Shown here piece after piece: positions 1-8,415 of a stretch of DNA of 64,000 bases (position 1 is its first letter; each line of letters opens with the position of its first letter). The position numbers and the translations under genes were made by a program. A model generated the notes under the pieces. The model saw nothing but the letters and a program-made list of their open reading frames with translations. It ran no database searches and had not been told where the DNA came from. The stretch covers positions 177,027 to 241,026 of the forward strand of contig NZ_JBMNUS010000008.1 of the NCBI RefSeq assembly GCF_050946405.1, written 5' to 3'. The DNA is from Pseudochelatococcus sp050946405. GTDB lineage: Bacteria > Pseudomonadota > Alphaproteobacteria > Rhizobiales > Beijerinckiaceae.

Positions 1-59
1 GCAGTCCGAAAATATCGCGCAAGGGCGCGCCGCCCCTGGCGGGCACGGGAGGCCGCTGA
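1..59 (+). CDS. C-terminal end of an Mnh/Mrp antiporter subunit (partial, probably MnhB)
   Basis: Only the last 18 codons (ending ...AGTGGR) and the TGA stop lie in the window. The stop overlaps the next ATG as ATGA, the same 4-base coupling seen through the rest of the cluster. MnhB normally precedes MnhC in these operons, so this is probably the tail of MnhB or of a fused MnhA/B. The fragment carries no diagnostic motif, so the identity rests on position. Confidence 0.5.
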   Translation, partial: SPKISRKGAPPLAGTGGR

Positions 60-403
60 TGGAAATCATCATCGCCGTCGCAATCGGCGCGCTGACGGGA
101 TCGGGGCTCTGGCTCCTGCTGCGTCCGCGCACGTTCCAGGTCATCATCGGCCTGTCGCTGCTGTCCTATGCGACGAACCTGTTCATTTTCGGCATGGGGC
201 GGCTTCGCCCCAACGCGCCGCCCATCCTTGAGCCGGGAACCTCGGGAGACCTCGCGACGCTCGCCGATCCGCTGCCGCAGGCGCTCGTGCTCACGGCCAT
301 CGTGATCAGCTTCGCCATGACGGCGCTTTTCCTCGTGGTTTTGCTCGCCTCGCGCGGTCTTACCGGCACCGATCATGTCGACGGACGGGAGAGCGACCGG
401 TGA
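59..403 (+). CDS. mnhC: Na+(K+)/H+ antiporter subunit C
   Basis: This 114-residue inner-membrane protein is the NuoK-like subunit of a multisubunit cation/proton antiporter (Mnh/Mrp, called Pha in rhizobia), which exports Na+ or K+ at alkaline pH in exchange for protons. It has three hydrophobic segments at about residues 2-20, 27-47 and 75-97. The stretch after the first helix (LLRPRTFQVIIGLSLLSYA) is typical of MnhC. Length matches the family (about 110-115). Its start overlaps the preceding stop and its own stop overlaps the mnhD GTG, so expression is translationally coupled. Which cation is moved cannot be read from sequence. Confidence 0.93.
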   Translation: MEIIIAVAIGALTGSGLWLLLRPRTFQVIIGLSLLSYATNLFIFGMGRLRPNAPPILEPGTSGDLATLADPLPQALVLTAIVISFAMTALFLVVLLASRGLTGTDHVDGRESDR

Positions 404-2040
404 CGACGGCCCTCGCCAATCACCTCATCATCGCGCCGATCGTGCTGCCGATGCTGGTCGGCGCGCTCCTGCTGCTGATGGACGATCGCCGCCGACCGCT
501 GAAGGCGCTGCTGTCGGTGGCTGCGACGGCGGCGCTGATCGTGATCGCCGCGCTGCTGGTGTGGCGCGCCGACGGGCAGACGTCGCTGCCGCAGACGGTG
601 TCCTATCCGCTCGGCAACTGGCCGGCGCCCTTCGGCATCGTGCTGGTGCTCGACAGGCTGGCCGCCATGATGGTGCTGCTCACCAGCATTCTGGGGCTGG
701 CGGGGCTGGTGTTCTCGCTGGCGCGCTGGCATCGGGCGGGGCCGCATTTCCACACGCTGTTCCTTTTCCAGCTCATGGGCGTCAACGGCGCGTTCCTCAC
801 GGGCGACCTGTTCAACCTTTTCGTCTTCTTCGAGATTCTGCTGGCGGCTTCCTACGGCCTCGTCCTGCACGGCATGGGCACCGTGCGGGTGAAGGCGGGG
901 CTTCACTACATCGTCGTCAACCTCGCCGCCTCCTCCCTGTTCCTGATCGGGGTGAGCCTGATCTACGGCGTTTCCGGCACGCTCAACATGGCGGATCTGG
1001 CGCTGCGCATTCCCGCTCTCGGCGATCACGACCGCATGTTCCTTGAGGCCGGCGCGGCCATCCTGGGCGTCGCCTTTCTCGTCAAGGCCGGCATGTGGCC
1101 GCTCTGCTTCTGGCTGCCGACCGCCTATGCGGCGGCGAGCGCGCCGGCGGCGGCCATCTTCGCCATCATGACGAAGGTGGGCGTCTATGTGCTGCTGCGC
1201 CTGTCGCTGCTGCTGTTCGGCAACGGCGCCGGCGAATCCGCCCATTTCGGCGCGCAGGTGCTGCTTTACGGCGGCATGGCCACCATCGCCTTCGGCGCCG
1301 TGGGCGTGCTCGCCACGCAAACGATGTCGCGGCTTGCCGGTTACAGCGTGCTCGTCTCCTCCGGCACGCTGCTCGCGGCCATCGGTGTCGGCAATGCGAC
1401 GGCGACGAGCGGCGCGCTGTTCTACCTCGTCAATTCCACGCTGGCGATCAGCGGCTTTTTCCTTCTGATCGAGTTGGTGGAGCGCGGGCGCGATCCCGGC
1501 GCCGACGTTCTCGCCGTCACCATGGAAGCCTACGGCTACACCGACGAGGATGACGTGGCGGAAGAAGTCGAGGTCGGCGAGCGGATTCCGACAGTTCTCG
1601 CATTCCTCGGCGGCAGCTTCATCGCCTTCGCGCTGCTGCTGGCCGGCTTGCCGCCGCTTTCCGGCTTCATCGCCAAGTTCGCCCTGCTCGCGGCGATCAT
1701 GGACCCGGCCGGAATCGGCACCGGCGGGCCGCAATATATCGTGACATGGGTGCTGATCGCGTTGTTGATCCTCTCCGGCCTTTCCGCCATGCTGGCGATG
1801 ACGCGCATCGGCATTCAGACTTTCTGGTCGCCGATCGAGGGCGTCGTTCCGGGTGTGCGTGCGGTCGAGATCGCGGCGGTCGCATTCCTGCTCCTGTTGT
1901 GCGTGGCGTTGACGGTCCGCGCCGGGCCGGTGTTCGACTTCATGGAGAGCACCGCCCTTTCCCTGCACGCGCCCACGGATTACATCGACAGCGTGTTGCC
2001 GGCGCGGCCGGCGGCCGCCGGAGAAGGAGCCGCACCGTGA
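400..2040 (+). CDS. mnhD: Na+(K+)/H+ antiporter subunit D
   Basis: The 546-residue protein is a NuoN/NuoM-like polytopic membrane subunit, one of the two proton-translocating subunits of the Mnh complex. About 14 hydrophobic helices are visible. Proton_antipo_M hallmarks include the GDLFNLFVFFEILL segment near residues 135-148, with its conserved Glu, and the VKAGMWPLCFWLP segment near residue 228, with its conserved Lys. The start is a GTG at 400 that overlaps the mnhC TGA (GTGA). A hydrophilic insert near residues 365-390 (acidic, TDEDDVAEEVEV) is in a region where homologues often have a short loop. Confidence 0.94.
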   Translation: MTTALANHLIIAPIVLPMLVGALLLLMDDRRRPLKALLSVAATAALIVIAALLVWRADGQTSLPQTVSYPLGNWPAPFGIVLVLDRLAAMMVLLTSILGLAGLVFSLARWHRAGPHFHTLFLFQLMGVNGAFLTGDLFNLFVFFEILLAASYGLVLHGMGTVRVKAGLHYIVVNLAASSLFLIGVSLIYGVSGTLNMADLALRIPALGDHDRMFLEAGAAILGVAFLVKAGMWPLCFWLPTAYAAASAPAAAIFAIMTKVGVYVLLRLSLLLFGNGAGESAHFGAQVLLYGGMATIAFGAVGVLATQTMSRLAGYSVLVSSGTLLAAIGVGNATATSGALFYLVNSTLAISGFFLLIELVERGRDPGADVLAVTMEAYGYTDEDDVAEEVEVGERIPTVLAFLGGSFIAFALLLAGLPPLSGFIAKFALLAAIMDPAGIGTGGPQYIVTWVLIALLILSGLSAMLAMTRIGIQTFWSPIEGVVPGVRAVEIAAVAFLLLLCVALTVRAGPVFDFMESTALSLHAPTDYIDSVLPARPAAAGEGAAP

Positions 2041-2537
2041 AGCGACTGATGGCCTATCTCCTGCCCTATCCGCTGCTGTCGTTGTCCATTCTCGTCATGT
2101 GGCTGCTGCTCAACCAGTCCGCCTCGCCGGGCCATCTCGTCTTCGGCAGCGTGCTGGCGCTCGTCGGTGCCTGGGGCATGACGGCGCTCGGGCAGGAGAG
2201 CCCGCGCATCCGCCGCCCGTTGACGATTATCCGGCTCGCTCTGGTCGTGTTCATCGATATCGTCCGCTCGAACATCGCGGTGGCCCGGATCGTGCTTCGG
2301 CCGGCCGGCCGGCGGGGATCGCCCGGCTTCATGGCGGTGAAGCTCGACATGCGCAATCCCTACGGTCTCGCCGTACTGGCGATCATCATTACCTCGACGC
2401 CCGGCACCATCTGGACGAATTTTTCCGCGCAGTCGGGTGTTCTGCTGATCCATGTGCTCGACCTTCAGGATGAAGCGGAATGGGTCGATACCATCAAGAA
2501 TCGCTATGAGCGGCGGCTGATGGAGATTTTTGAATGA
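2037..2537 (+). CDS. mnhE: Na+(K+)/H+ antiporter subunit E
   Basis: This 166-residue membrane subunit is specific to Mnh/Mrp antiporters. It starts at the GTG at 2037, overlapping the mnhD TGA by the GTGA pattern; longer in-frame readings run into mnhD and are rejected. The C-terminal half has the family signature of regular Mrp E proteins: an NPYGLAVLAIIITSTPGTIW stretch (residues about 110-130) followed by a charged tail ending in RYERRLMEIFE. The last codons overlap mnhF by ATGA. Confidence 0.93.
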   Translation: MKRLMAYLLPYPLLSLSILVMWLLLNQSASPGHLVFGSVLALVGAWGMTALGQESPRIRRPLTIIRLALVVFIDIVRSNIAVARIVLRPAGRRGSPGFMAVKLDMRNPYGLAVLAIIITSTPGTIWTNFSAQSGVLLIHVLDLQDEAEWVDTIKNRYERRLMEIFE

Positions 2538-2842
2538 GCGATTTACTTCTTCCCGCCGGTTGGTCGTTCGTCGTGCTCGACTGGTCACTGTTCATCGCGC
2601 AACTGTTTCTCGGGCTCGCGATGGCATGCGCGGCCTGGCGCATCATCTTCGGGCCGCGCGCGCAGGACAGGGTGCTCGGTCTCGATACTTTCTACGTCAA
2701 TGCGATGCTTCTGCTGCTCACCTACGGCATCCGCGTCACCAGCACGGTCTATTTCGAGATCGCGCTGGTGATCGGCCTGCTCGGTTTCATCGGCACCGTA
2801 TCCCTCTCCAAGTTCCTGATGCGCGGCGAGGTGATCGAATGA
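2534..2842 (+). CDS. mnhF: Na+(K+)/H+ antiporter subunit F
   Basis: A 102-residue protein with three membrane helices (about residues 17-37, 50-68 and 74-94). The segment RIIFGPRAQDRVLGLDTFYVN between helices 1 and 2 is the conserved MnhF motif, with the Asp residues thought to matter for ion transport. The ATG overlaps the mnhE stop and its stop overlaps the mnhG ATG. Length matches the family. Confidence 0.93.
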   Translation: MSDLLLPAGWSFVVLDWSLFIAQLFLGLAMACAAWRIIFGPRAQDRVLGLDTFYVNAMLLLLTYGIRVTSTVYFEIALVIGLLGFIGTVSLSKFLMRGEVIE

Positions 2843-3243
2843 TCGACATCGATCTCGCCTTCAGGGATCTGCCTGCCTGGGCCGCGCTGCTGACGGCTTT
2901 TTGCGTCGTCATGGGCGCGCTTCTGGCTCTCGTGGGCTCGGTCGGGTTGCTGCGGCTCAAGACCTTTTACGAGCGCGTCCACCCGCCGACGCTCGGTTCC
3001 ACGCTGGGTACCGGCTTCATTCTCGTCGCGTCGATGATCTGCTTTTCCGTCCTGCGCGGCGAGGCGTCGGTGCATGAGATCCTGATAGCGGTATTTCTGA
3101 CGATCACCACGCCGGTCGGTTTCATGCTGCTCGTGCGTGCGGCGCTCTATCGGGACCGGATCGAAGGCGACAAGAACGTCCCGGAAGGCAATCCGGCGCC
3201 CGCCAAATGGCCCGCCGGGGATGCCTCTTCCGGTCACGACTGA
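2839..3243 (+). CDS. mnhG: Na+(K+)/H+ antiporter subunit G
   Basis: A 134-residue protein and the last gene of the antiporter operon. It has three hydrophobic helices followed by a hydrophilic C-terminal tail of about 30 residues. The GLLRLKTFYERVHPPTLGST stretch after helix 1 is the family hallmark. The ATG at 2839 overlaps the mnhF TGA; the same frame is open upstream to 2530, but that part lies inside mnhF. A strong hairpin follows the stop. Confidence 0.93.
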   Translation: MIDIDLAFRDLPAWAALLTAFCVVMGALLALVGSVGLLRLKTFYERVHPPTLGSTLGTGFILVASMICFSVLRGEASVHEILIAVFLTITTPVGFMLLVRAALYRDRIEGDKNVPEGNPAPAKWPAGDASSGHD

Positions 3244-3246
3244 TGC

Positions 3247-3278
3247 AAAAGGGCCGGCGGGATGCCGGCCCTTCTTTG
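3247..3278. terminator. Bidirectional rho-independent terminator after mnhG
   Basis: GGGCCGGC, a 5-base loop (GGGAT) and GCCGGCCC form a perfect 8-bp GC stem. It is flanked by AAAA upstream and TTCTTT downstream. It sits between the mnhG stop and the convergent DUF1269 gene, so it can serve both strands. Confidence 0.85.
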
Positions 3279-3309
3279 ATCGATGCTCGTACCGCGTCAC
3301 TGCGTGGCG

Positions 3310-3861
3310 TCAGCTTGCCGCGCCGCCTTCCGTCGTCGTGGCCGGCGCAGGACGCTGGTCCACCGGCTCACCGACCGAATGACCCGCGAGCGCCTCACGC
3401 AGCGCGGCTTCCTTCTCCTCGTCGAGCGAGGTGGAAACGACGATGCCGCCGACGCCCTCGAATTCCTTCAGCACCTTGTCGCCCGTCACCTTGCGCACGA
3501 GCAGGAACAGGCCGGCCGTGCCCGGCTGCAACGCCTGCGCGGATTGCTTCACGAAGTCGTCGTTGATGCCGACGTCGGTCAGCTTGCCGCTGAGGGCGCC
3601 CGCGCCGGCGCCGACAGCCGTGCCCAGCAGGGGATTGAGGAAGATGAGGCCGATCAGCGCACCCCAGAGCGCACCGGAAACCGCGCCCGTCGCAGTCAGG
3701 TTGAGCAACTGGTTGAGACGGATTTTGCCGTCCTGCTCCTTGACGGCGATAACGGCGTCGCCAAGCTCGATCAGATATTCCTGCTGAAGCTCCAGCAGAC
3801 GGTTGCGCACTTCGACGGCCTTTTCCTCGTTAGGAAAGGCGATAAAGATGAGATCGCTCAT
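3310..3861 (-). CDS. DUF1269 domain membrane-associated protein
   Basis: A 183-residue protein of the DUF1269 family, function not established. It begins MSDLIFIAFPNEEKAVEVR. A central Gly/Ala-rich hydrophobic segment (about residues 58-95, GALWGALIGLIFLNPLLGTAVGAGAGA) looks membrane-inserted. A C-terminal ferredoxin-like half (LFLLVRKVTGDKVLKEF) follows, then a Pro/Ala/Thr tail. The start at 3861 is preferred over an upstream in-frame start because GGGAG lies 7 bases before it. Homologues are often near stress and ion-homeostasis genes, which fits the antiporter neighbour, but that is context only. Confidence 0.85.
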   Translation of the reverse strand: MSDLIFIAFPNEEKAVEVRNRLLELQQEYLIELGDAVIAVKEQDGKIRLNQLLNLTATGAVSGALWGALIGLIFLNPLLGTAVGAGAGALSGKLTDVGINDDFVKQSAQALQPGTAGLFLLVRKVTGDKVLKEFEGVGGIVVSTSLDEEKEAALREALAGHSVGEPVDQRPAPATTTEGGAAS

Positions 3862-3950
3862 GGTAAACTCCCGATAGGGGCTGAAATGCAAACGATGCCG
3901 TTACGAGCGACTTCTTGTCGATCGGTCCGTACAATCTGACCGGAAATCGC

Positions 3951-4253
3951 CTATTTGTCGATATGGCCAAGGTTGCGCGCTGGATCGAGCCTGTCGCGCA
4001 CCTTTTGCTTGAGAGTCTTGACATCGGGAAAGCCGCCGTCCCGCGTGCGTTCCCAGATCGTGTCACCGTCGTAATCGATACGGAACACGCCGCCGGTGCC
4101 GGGTGCGAGCGCCACCTGCGCCAGATCGGTGGAGAAGGTGGACAACAGTTCCTGTGCCATCCATGCCGACCGCAAAAGCCATTGGCATTGCGTGCAATAG
4201 GTGATGACGATTACTGGACGGGGCGCGCCGGTGGATGCAGGCGAGTCGCTCAT
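3951..4253 (-). CDS. SelT/SelW/SelH family redox protein (Cys form)
   Basis: A 100-residue thioredoxin-like protein of the Rdx family. The redox motif is a CxxC (YCTQCQW, residues about 19-24) after the first beta strand. The GGVFRIDYDGDTIWERTRDGG stretch matches the family's second half, and the C-terminus (FPDVKTLKQKVRDRLDP) is the usual amphipathic helix. The eukaryotic proteins carry selenocysteine at the second position of the motif; here both are ordinary Cys. The partner and substrate are unknown. It is separated from its neighbours by about 90 bases on each side and appears to be a single-gene unit. Confidence 0.88.
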   Translation of the reverse strand: MSDSPASTGAPRPVIVITYCTQCQWLLRSAWMAQELLSTFSTDLAQVALAPGTGGVFRIDYDGDTIWERTRDGGFPDVKTLKQKVRDRLDPARNLGHIDK

Positions 4254-4340
4254 GTCGGCTCCGAAGGAATGTTCGCGGCGAGAATCGCCGTCACCGTCGG
4301 GCCGCGTCGATGCGCGCGGCCCGAGGCGAAACCGGAAGGA

Positions 4341-4787
4341 TCAGTCGAGCGGGGGGATGCGCAGCACCTGACCGGGATAGATCTTGTCGGGATGGTTCAG
4401 CAGGGGCTTGTTGGCCTCGAAAATGACCTCGTACTTCGCGCCCTTGCCGGCGCCGTAGTGCGTCTCGGCGATCTTCCACAGCGTATCGCCCTTTACCACG
4501 GTGTAGAACGTGGCTTCGGCGGCGGGGGTATCGACCTTGATCTCGCTTTCGACGGCGGCGACGCCCACCGTGTTGCCGAGCGCGAGCGCGATCTTCTCGG
4601 CTTCCTCGGTCGAGGTGGCGTTGCCCTTCACCGTCACCTTGTCGCCATCCACCTGGATGTCCAGACCCTCGGTGTTGAAGCCGTGCTTTTCCACTTCCTT
4701 CTTGAGGTCATCGGCCGAAGCAGCCTGCGCCTCGCTCGCTCCGAACAGTTTTTCGCCCGCACCCTTGATGAAGCTCAGCAAACCCAT
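4341..4787 (-). CDS. kbp: BON-LysM potassium-binding protein Kbp (YgaU-like)
   Basis: A 148-residue protein with a BON domain (about residues 22-85) followed by a LysM domain (about 93-147, FYTVVKGDTLWKIAETHYG ... YPGQVLRIP). Architecture, length, the N-terminus MGLLSFIKGAGEKLFG and the C-terminus KIYPGQVLRIP closely match E. coli Kbp/YgaU, a cytoplasmic K+-sensing protein. No signal peptide is visible. The ATG at 4787 is chosen because AGG lies 8 bases upstream; an in-frame GTG 9 bases earlier overlaps that site. Lying near a cation antiporter operon, it fits a K+ homeostasis theme (inference). Confidence 0.88.
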   Translation of the reverse strand: MGLLSFIKGAGEKLFGASEAQAASADDLKKEVEKHGFNTEGLDIQVDGDKVTVKGNATSTEEAEKIALALGNTVGVAAVESEIKVDTPAAEATFYTVVKGDTLWKIAETHYGAGKGAKYEVIFEANKPLLNHPDKIYPGQVLRIPPLD

Positions 4788-5055
4788 GATTGTCACCTCG
4801 TCGGTTGGTTGGTGAGCGATGCCGCCATCTGCGCAACGGCACCCGGCGCCTTCGCCATCGCGTGAACGATATCGGAAAAGTCGCGCGACAGGATAACAGG
4901 AGAGGCGGCAATCTCAATCATTAACCGCCAGTATGTTTCCGGCGGCTTTCCTCGCGCCGCCGGCTGCGGCGATATCCTCCTGCGGCAATTCGTTCATCAT
5001 TTCGGCCCAGAATGCCGCTTTATATATGCGACGGCCAGATAACGGGAACGGATCG

Positions 5056-5979
5056 ATGGCGGACAAACGAATCGTGGTGCTCTATGGCGGCTTTTCCGCC
5101 GAGCGTGAGGTGTCGCTGGTCAGCGGCCGCGCCTGCGCGCAGGCGCTGCGCGAACGCGGGCATCAGGTTGCGCTCCTGGACCCGGCGGACGGCATTCCCG
5201 CGCTCGTGAATGCGCTCGATCCGGCGCGCGATATGGTGTTCAACGCGCTGCACGGGCGGCCGGGCGAGGATGGTTCCATCCAGGGCCTGCTCGATCTGCT
5301 GCGTGTGCCCTACACCCATTCCGGCCTGCTGGCCTCCGCGATCGCCATGAACAAGGCGCTGGCGCGCGACATCTTCGCCCGCGCGGGCTTGCGCTGCGCC
5401 GCCGGCAAGCTTTGCACGCAGGGCGATTTCCGCGACGGGCATCCCCTGCCCCCGCCCTATGTCATCAAGCCGGTGGCCGAGGGCTCGTCGAAGGGCGTGC
5501 GCATCGTCGCCAGCGGCGACAATCTCATCGCCTCGGAAGAGGACTGGGCCTATGGCGATCAGGTGCTGGTCGAAAGCTTCATCCCGGGCCGGGAGCTGAC
5601 GGTCGCCGTGCTGGAGGGCAAGGCGTTCGCGGTGACGGAACTGCGCACGAATGAAGGCTTTTACGATTACGACGCCAAATACACCGAGGGCCGCACGCAA
5701 CACATCCTGCCGGCTCCGGTGCCGGAGGAAATCGCCGGGCAGGCCCTGCGTTGGGCGGAGATCGCGCATGAGGCGCTCGGCTGCCGCAGCCTCAGCCGCT
5801 CCGATTTCCGCTACAACGACGATCCGGGCGCGGGCGTGGCGGGCGGACTCTATATTCTGGAGACCAATACCCAGCCCGGCATGACGCCGCTCAGCCTCGC
5901 CCCCGAGCAGGCGCGCCATGTCGGCATGGATTTCGGCGATCTCGTCGAACGGCTGGTGGCGATCGCGAGATACGACTGA
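5056..5979 (+). CDS. ddl: D-alanine--D-alanine ligase
   Basis: This 307-residue ATP-grasp enzyme joins two D-Ala molecules to make the dipeptide for UDP-MurNAc-pentapeptide. Visible motifs are the N-terminal YGGFSAEREVSL (ATP-grasp N-domain, residues about 10-21), HGRPGEDGSIQGLLDLL (about 68-84), the ATP loop KPVAEGSSKGV (about 140-150) and the metal site LETNTQPGMTPLSL near the C-terminus (about 277-290). Length matches Ddl. It stands alone, outside a mur/fts cluster, so it could be a second copy; the dcw cluster is not in the window. The ATG at 5056 is preceded by a GGAACGG stretch. Confidence 0.93.
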   Translation: MADKRIVVLYGGFSAEREVSLVSGRACAQALRERGHQVALLDPADGIPALVNALDPARDMVFNALHGRPGEDGSIQGLLDLLRVPYTHSGLLASAIAMNKALARDIFARAGLRCAAGKLCTQGDFRDGHPLPPPYVIKPVAEGSSKGVRIVASGDNLIASEEDWAYGDQVLVESFIPGRELTVAVLEGKAFAVTELRTNEGFYDYDAKYTEGRTQHILPAPVPEEIAGQALRWAEIAHEALGCRSLSRSDFRYNDDPGAGVAGGLYILETNTQPGMTPLSLAPEQARHVGMDFGDLVERLVAIARYD

Positions 5980-6034
5980 TCCTTGTCCGCGAGGCGCCTC
6001 GCGATCGGAACCGGCCCAAAATCAAGGAAAGGAA

Positions 6035-6067
6035 ACATGTGATCGTTTCGGTGAAACGATGACATGT
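6035..6067. repeat. Palindrome with ATCGTTTC-GGT-GAAACGAT core between convergent genes
   Basis: ACATGT, G, ATCGTTTC, loop GGT, GAAACGAT, G, ACATGT form a 33-base inverted repeat whose only mismatch is the central G/G pair in the arms. It lies between the ends of ddl and the DMT exporter gene and overlaps neither stop codon. It lacks a U-tract, so it is either a shared terminator-like hairpin or a member of the short intergenic palindromes common in Hyphomicrobiales. Confidence 0.7.
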
Positions 6068-6068
6068 G

Positions 6069-6962
6069 TCAGCGCTTCTTCCACTTTAATTCGCTGACCA
6101 GAACGCCCGCCACGATCAGCACCGCGCCCAGAATGGCGACCGGCCCGAGCCGCTCGCCCGCCATCCGGCCGAATATGCCGGCCCACACGGGTTCCCCGGC
6201 GTAGATCAGCGTCGCGCGCGTGGCCGACACGGTGCGCTGCGCCCAGTTCATGGCGAACTGGATCGCGGCGCTCGCGGCGCCGAGGCCCACGGCGGTCGCC
6301 ACCAGCAGCCACGAGAAGGGCGGCACGCTCTCCCCCATCGGTATCATGGCGGCGAAGCTCAGCAGGGAAGCCACGGCAAGCTGCACCACCGTCACCCGCC
6401 GCGCGTGCGCACGGCCCGCGAAGAGGCCGATCAGGATGATCTCGCCCGCGATGGCGACCGCCGACGCCAGTGTCCACAATTCGCCCGTTTCGAAACGGAT
6501 GGTCGCCCCTTCGGGCCCCGCCAGCAGCATCAGCCCCATGAATGACAACACGATGCCGACCCAGGCCGCGAACTTCGGCGCGCGGCGCATGAACAACAAT
6601 TGCAGCAGCGGCACGAAGGGCACGTAAAGCGCGGTGATGAAAGCCGACTGGCTGCTCGGTATCGTCTGCAAGCCGACCGTCTGGAGCGAATAGCCGAGCA
6701 TCAGCGCAACGCCGATGGCGCTCCCCGCCCGCAGGTCGAACCAGGTGATGCCGGCCATGGCGCGCATGGAAGTGACGGCCAGCAACAGCGCTGCCGCCGC
6801 AAAACGCACCCCGACGAAAAAGAACGGACCCGTCACCGTCAGCGCATGCTGCACGACAAGAAAAGTCGTGCCCCAGATCACGGTGATCAGCAGCAACACG
6901 ATCTCGGGCAGATAGGAACGCCACCGGCTTTCAGGGCCGGCGAAATGTGACGATACGCTCAA
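6069..6962 (-). CDS. DMT-superfamily transporter with two EamA domains
   Basis: A 297-residue inner-membrane protein with ten hydrophobic helices forming two EamA repeats (about residues 17-145 and 160-290), the architecture of drug/metabolite exporters such as RhaT/YdcZ-type carriers. The first repeat shows the typical IWGTTFLVVQHAL after helix 1, and the second shows GEPVWAGIFGRMAGERL before the last helices. The substrate cannot be deduced. The likely start is a TTG at 6962 with GGAG about 8 bases upstream; no ATG fits the first helix. Confidence 0.88.
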   Translation of the reverse strand: MSVSSHFAGPESRWRSYLPEIVLLLITVIWGTTFLVVQHALTVTGPFFFVGVRFAAAALLLAVTSMRAMAGITWFDLRAGSAIGVALMLGYSLQTVGLQTIPSSQSAFITALYVPFVPLLQLLFMRRAPKFAAWVGIVLSFMGLMLLAGPEGATIRFETGELWTLASAVAIAGEIILIGLFAGRAHARRVTVVQLAVASLLSFAAMIPMGESVPPFSWLLVATAVGLGAASAAIQFAMNWAQRTVSATRATLIYAGEPVWAGIFGRMAGERLGPVAILGAVLIVAGVLVSELKWKKR

Positions 6963-7319
6963 CGACAGGCTCCGGGATCATTCGACGCGGCACGACACAT
7001 CGAACTGGCCCGTCCGCCTCTCTATGGCACGAATGGCGCGCCGGGAGAACACCCCAGGCCGCAATGCCCCTTTCCCGATTCGCATGCGCGGCGCGGATGA
7101 CGGCCGGTCGACCGCAGCCGGCCCGCCCCGCCCCGCCGCGATCCGAAGGCGATATCCGTTTGTTCAATGGATGAAGACGGTTAACGCCGGATGCGGGTTC
7201 TCTTCCACAATCGCTACAAATAACCTTCACATCAACGTCACAAGGGCTGTAGAATATCCGTCCCGAAGCAGAATAGTCTGTTTTTGGAAATCCCATCAGG
7301 GACATACGGAGACGGCAAG
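6963..7319. other. Intergenic region between divergent DMT exporter and HNH nuclease genes
   Basis: About 357 bases without a credible gene; the short open frames read across it show no family-like sequence. It must contain the promoters of the two divergent genes. The half nearest the HNH gene (about 7160-7290) is visibly more AT-rich. No clear -35/-10 pair or palindrome was found. Confidence 0.5.
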
Positions 7320-7889
7320 GTGACGGTTCACGTCCCACTTCCCGTTACGCCGGAAGCCTGTCCGGCGCTTGTCCTCAACGCTGATTTTCGGCCGTTGAGC
7401 TATTATCCGCTTTCTCTCTGGAGTTGGCAGGATGCAATCAAGGCGGTGTTTCTCGACAGGGTGAATATCGTCTCCGAGTATGAAACGGCGGTGCGAAGTC
7501 CCACTTTCGAGATGCGCCTTCCCTCCGTCGTTTGTCTTAAAACCTACGTTCAGCCCTCGCGCCACCCGGCATTCACCCGCTTCAACGTCTTTCTGCGCGA
7601 CAGGTTTTCCTGCCAGTACTGCGGCTCCCGCGAGGACCTGACGTTCGATCACCTGATCCCCCGCTCCAAGGGAGGTCAGACAACCTGGGAGAACGTGGTG
7701 ACAGCGTGTTCTCCCTGCAATCTGCGCAAAGGCAACCGCATGCCCCGCGAAATCGACATGTGGCCCATGCAGATGCCCTATGCGCCTTCGGTTCACGACC
7801 TGCATCAGAACGGCCGCCAGTTTCCTCCCAACTACCTGCACGAAAGCTGGCTCGACTATCTCTACTGGGACGTGGAACTGGAGCCCTGA
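7320..7889 (+). CDS. HNH endonuclease family protein
   Basis: A 189-residue HNH protein common in alphaproteobacteria. The HNH domain lies at about residues 92-145: YCG then LTFDHLIPRSKGG (catalytic DH), WENVVTACSPCNLRKGNR (Asn/His-position residues and the second Cys pair). The two CxxC pairs (CQYC and CSPC) form a zinc site. The N-terminal part (VLNADFRPLSYYPLSLWSW) and the C-terminal Trp/Tyr-rich part are typical of this housekeeping-like branch, whose biological role is unknown. The GTG at 7320 is chosen because GGAG lies 8 bases upstream; a TTG 36 bases earlier is possible. Confidence 0.88.
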   Translation: MTVHVPLPVTPEACPALVLNADFRPLSYYPLSLWSWQDAIKAVFLDRVNIVSEYETAVRSPTFEMRLPSVVCLKTYVQPSRHPAFTRFNVFLRDRFSCQYCGSREDLTFDHLIPRSKGGQTTWENVVTACSPCNLRKGNRMPREIDMWPMQMPYAPSVHDLHQNGRQFPPNYLHESWLDYLYWDVELEP

Positions 7890-7907
7890 CACCGCCCGCC
7901 GGCGACC

Positions 7908-8402
7908 TCATGCTGTCGCGGCGGCGCGAGCGTCATCCTGCGGCGGCTGGCAGACGTCGATCCAGACGGCGTCGACGATCTCGGCCATGCGCAACGTATC
8001 GATGCGCACGGCGGAATTGATGGACCCCGCCGCCGGCACCACGGCGTCGAACGCCCGCAGCGATATGTCGCAATAGACCGGCAGCGGCGTGGCGAGACCG
8101 AAGGGGCAGACGCCCCCGACCGGATGGCCGGTCAGCTCGGTGACTTCGGCCGGGTCGAGCATCTTCGCCTTCATGCCGAAGGCGGCTTTCAGCTTGCGGT
8201 TGTCCAGACGCGCATCGCCGCGCGCGACGACCAGCACGACCTTGTCGCCGAAGCGCAGCGAAAGCGTTTTCGCTATCCGGCCCGGCTCCACGCCGTGCGC
8301 CTGCGCCGCAAGCGCGACGGTCGCCGTGCTGACCGACAGTTCGATGATCTCGATGTCTGGCGCGCGCGTTGCCAGAAACGCGCGCACGGATTCAACGCTC
8401 AT
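7908..8402 (-). CDS. YbaK/ProX-type aminoacyl-tRNA deacylase
   Basis: A 164-residue trans-editing domain protein of the YbaK/INS family, which hydrolyses mischarged tRNAs such as Cys- or Ala-tRNA(Pro). Features are the KTLSLRFGDKVVLVVARGD stretch containing the conserved Lys, a FGMKAKMLDPAEVTELTGHPVGGVCPFG segment, and AGSINSAVRID near residue 130, the substrate pocket Gly-Ser. Length fits the free-standing enzyme. The ATG at 8402 has GGAG 7 bases upstream. It follows ugd by 13 bases and probably shares its transcript. Which tRNA is edited is not decidable here. Confidence 0.85.
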   Translation of the reverse strand: MSVESVRAFLATRAPDIEIIELSVSTATVALAAQAHGVEPGRIAKTLSLRFGDKVVLVVARGDARLDNRKLKAAFGMKAKMLDPAEVTELTGHPVGGVCPFGLATPLPVYCDISLRAFDAVVPAAGSINSAVRIDTLRMAEIVDAVWIDVCQPPQDDARAAATA

Positions 8403-8415
8403 AGCCCGCTCCGGT

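Noticed and set aside
373..1968. 531-residue open frame antisense to mnhD
   Set aside because: Low-complexity Arg/Gln/His translation with no family features; mnhD is unambiguous.
3247..3278. Reading the mnhG terminator as a riboswitch or repeat
   Set aside because: Simple GC stem with A- and T-flanks between convergent genes is fully explained as a bidirectional terminator.
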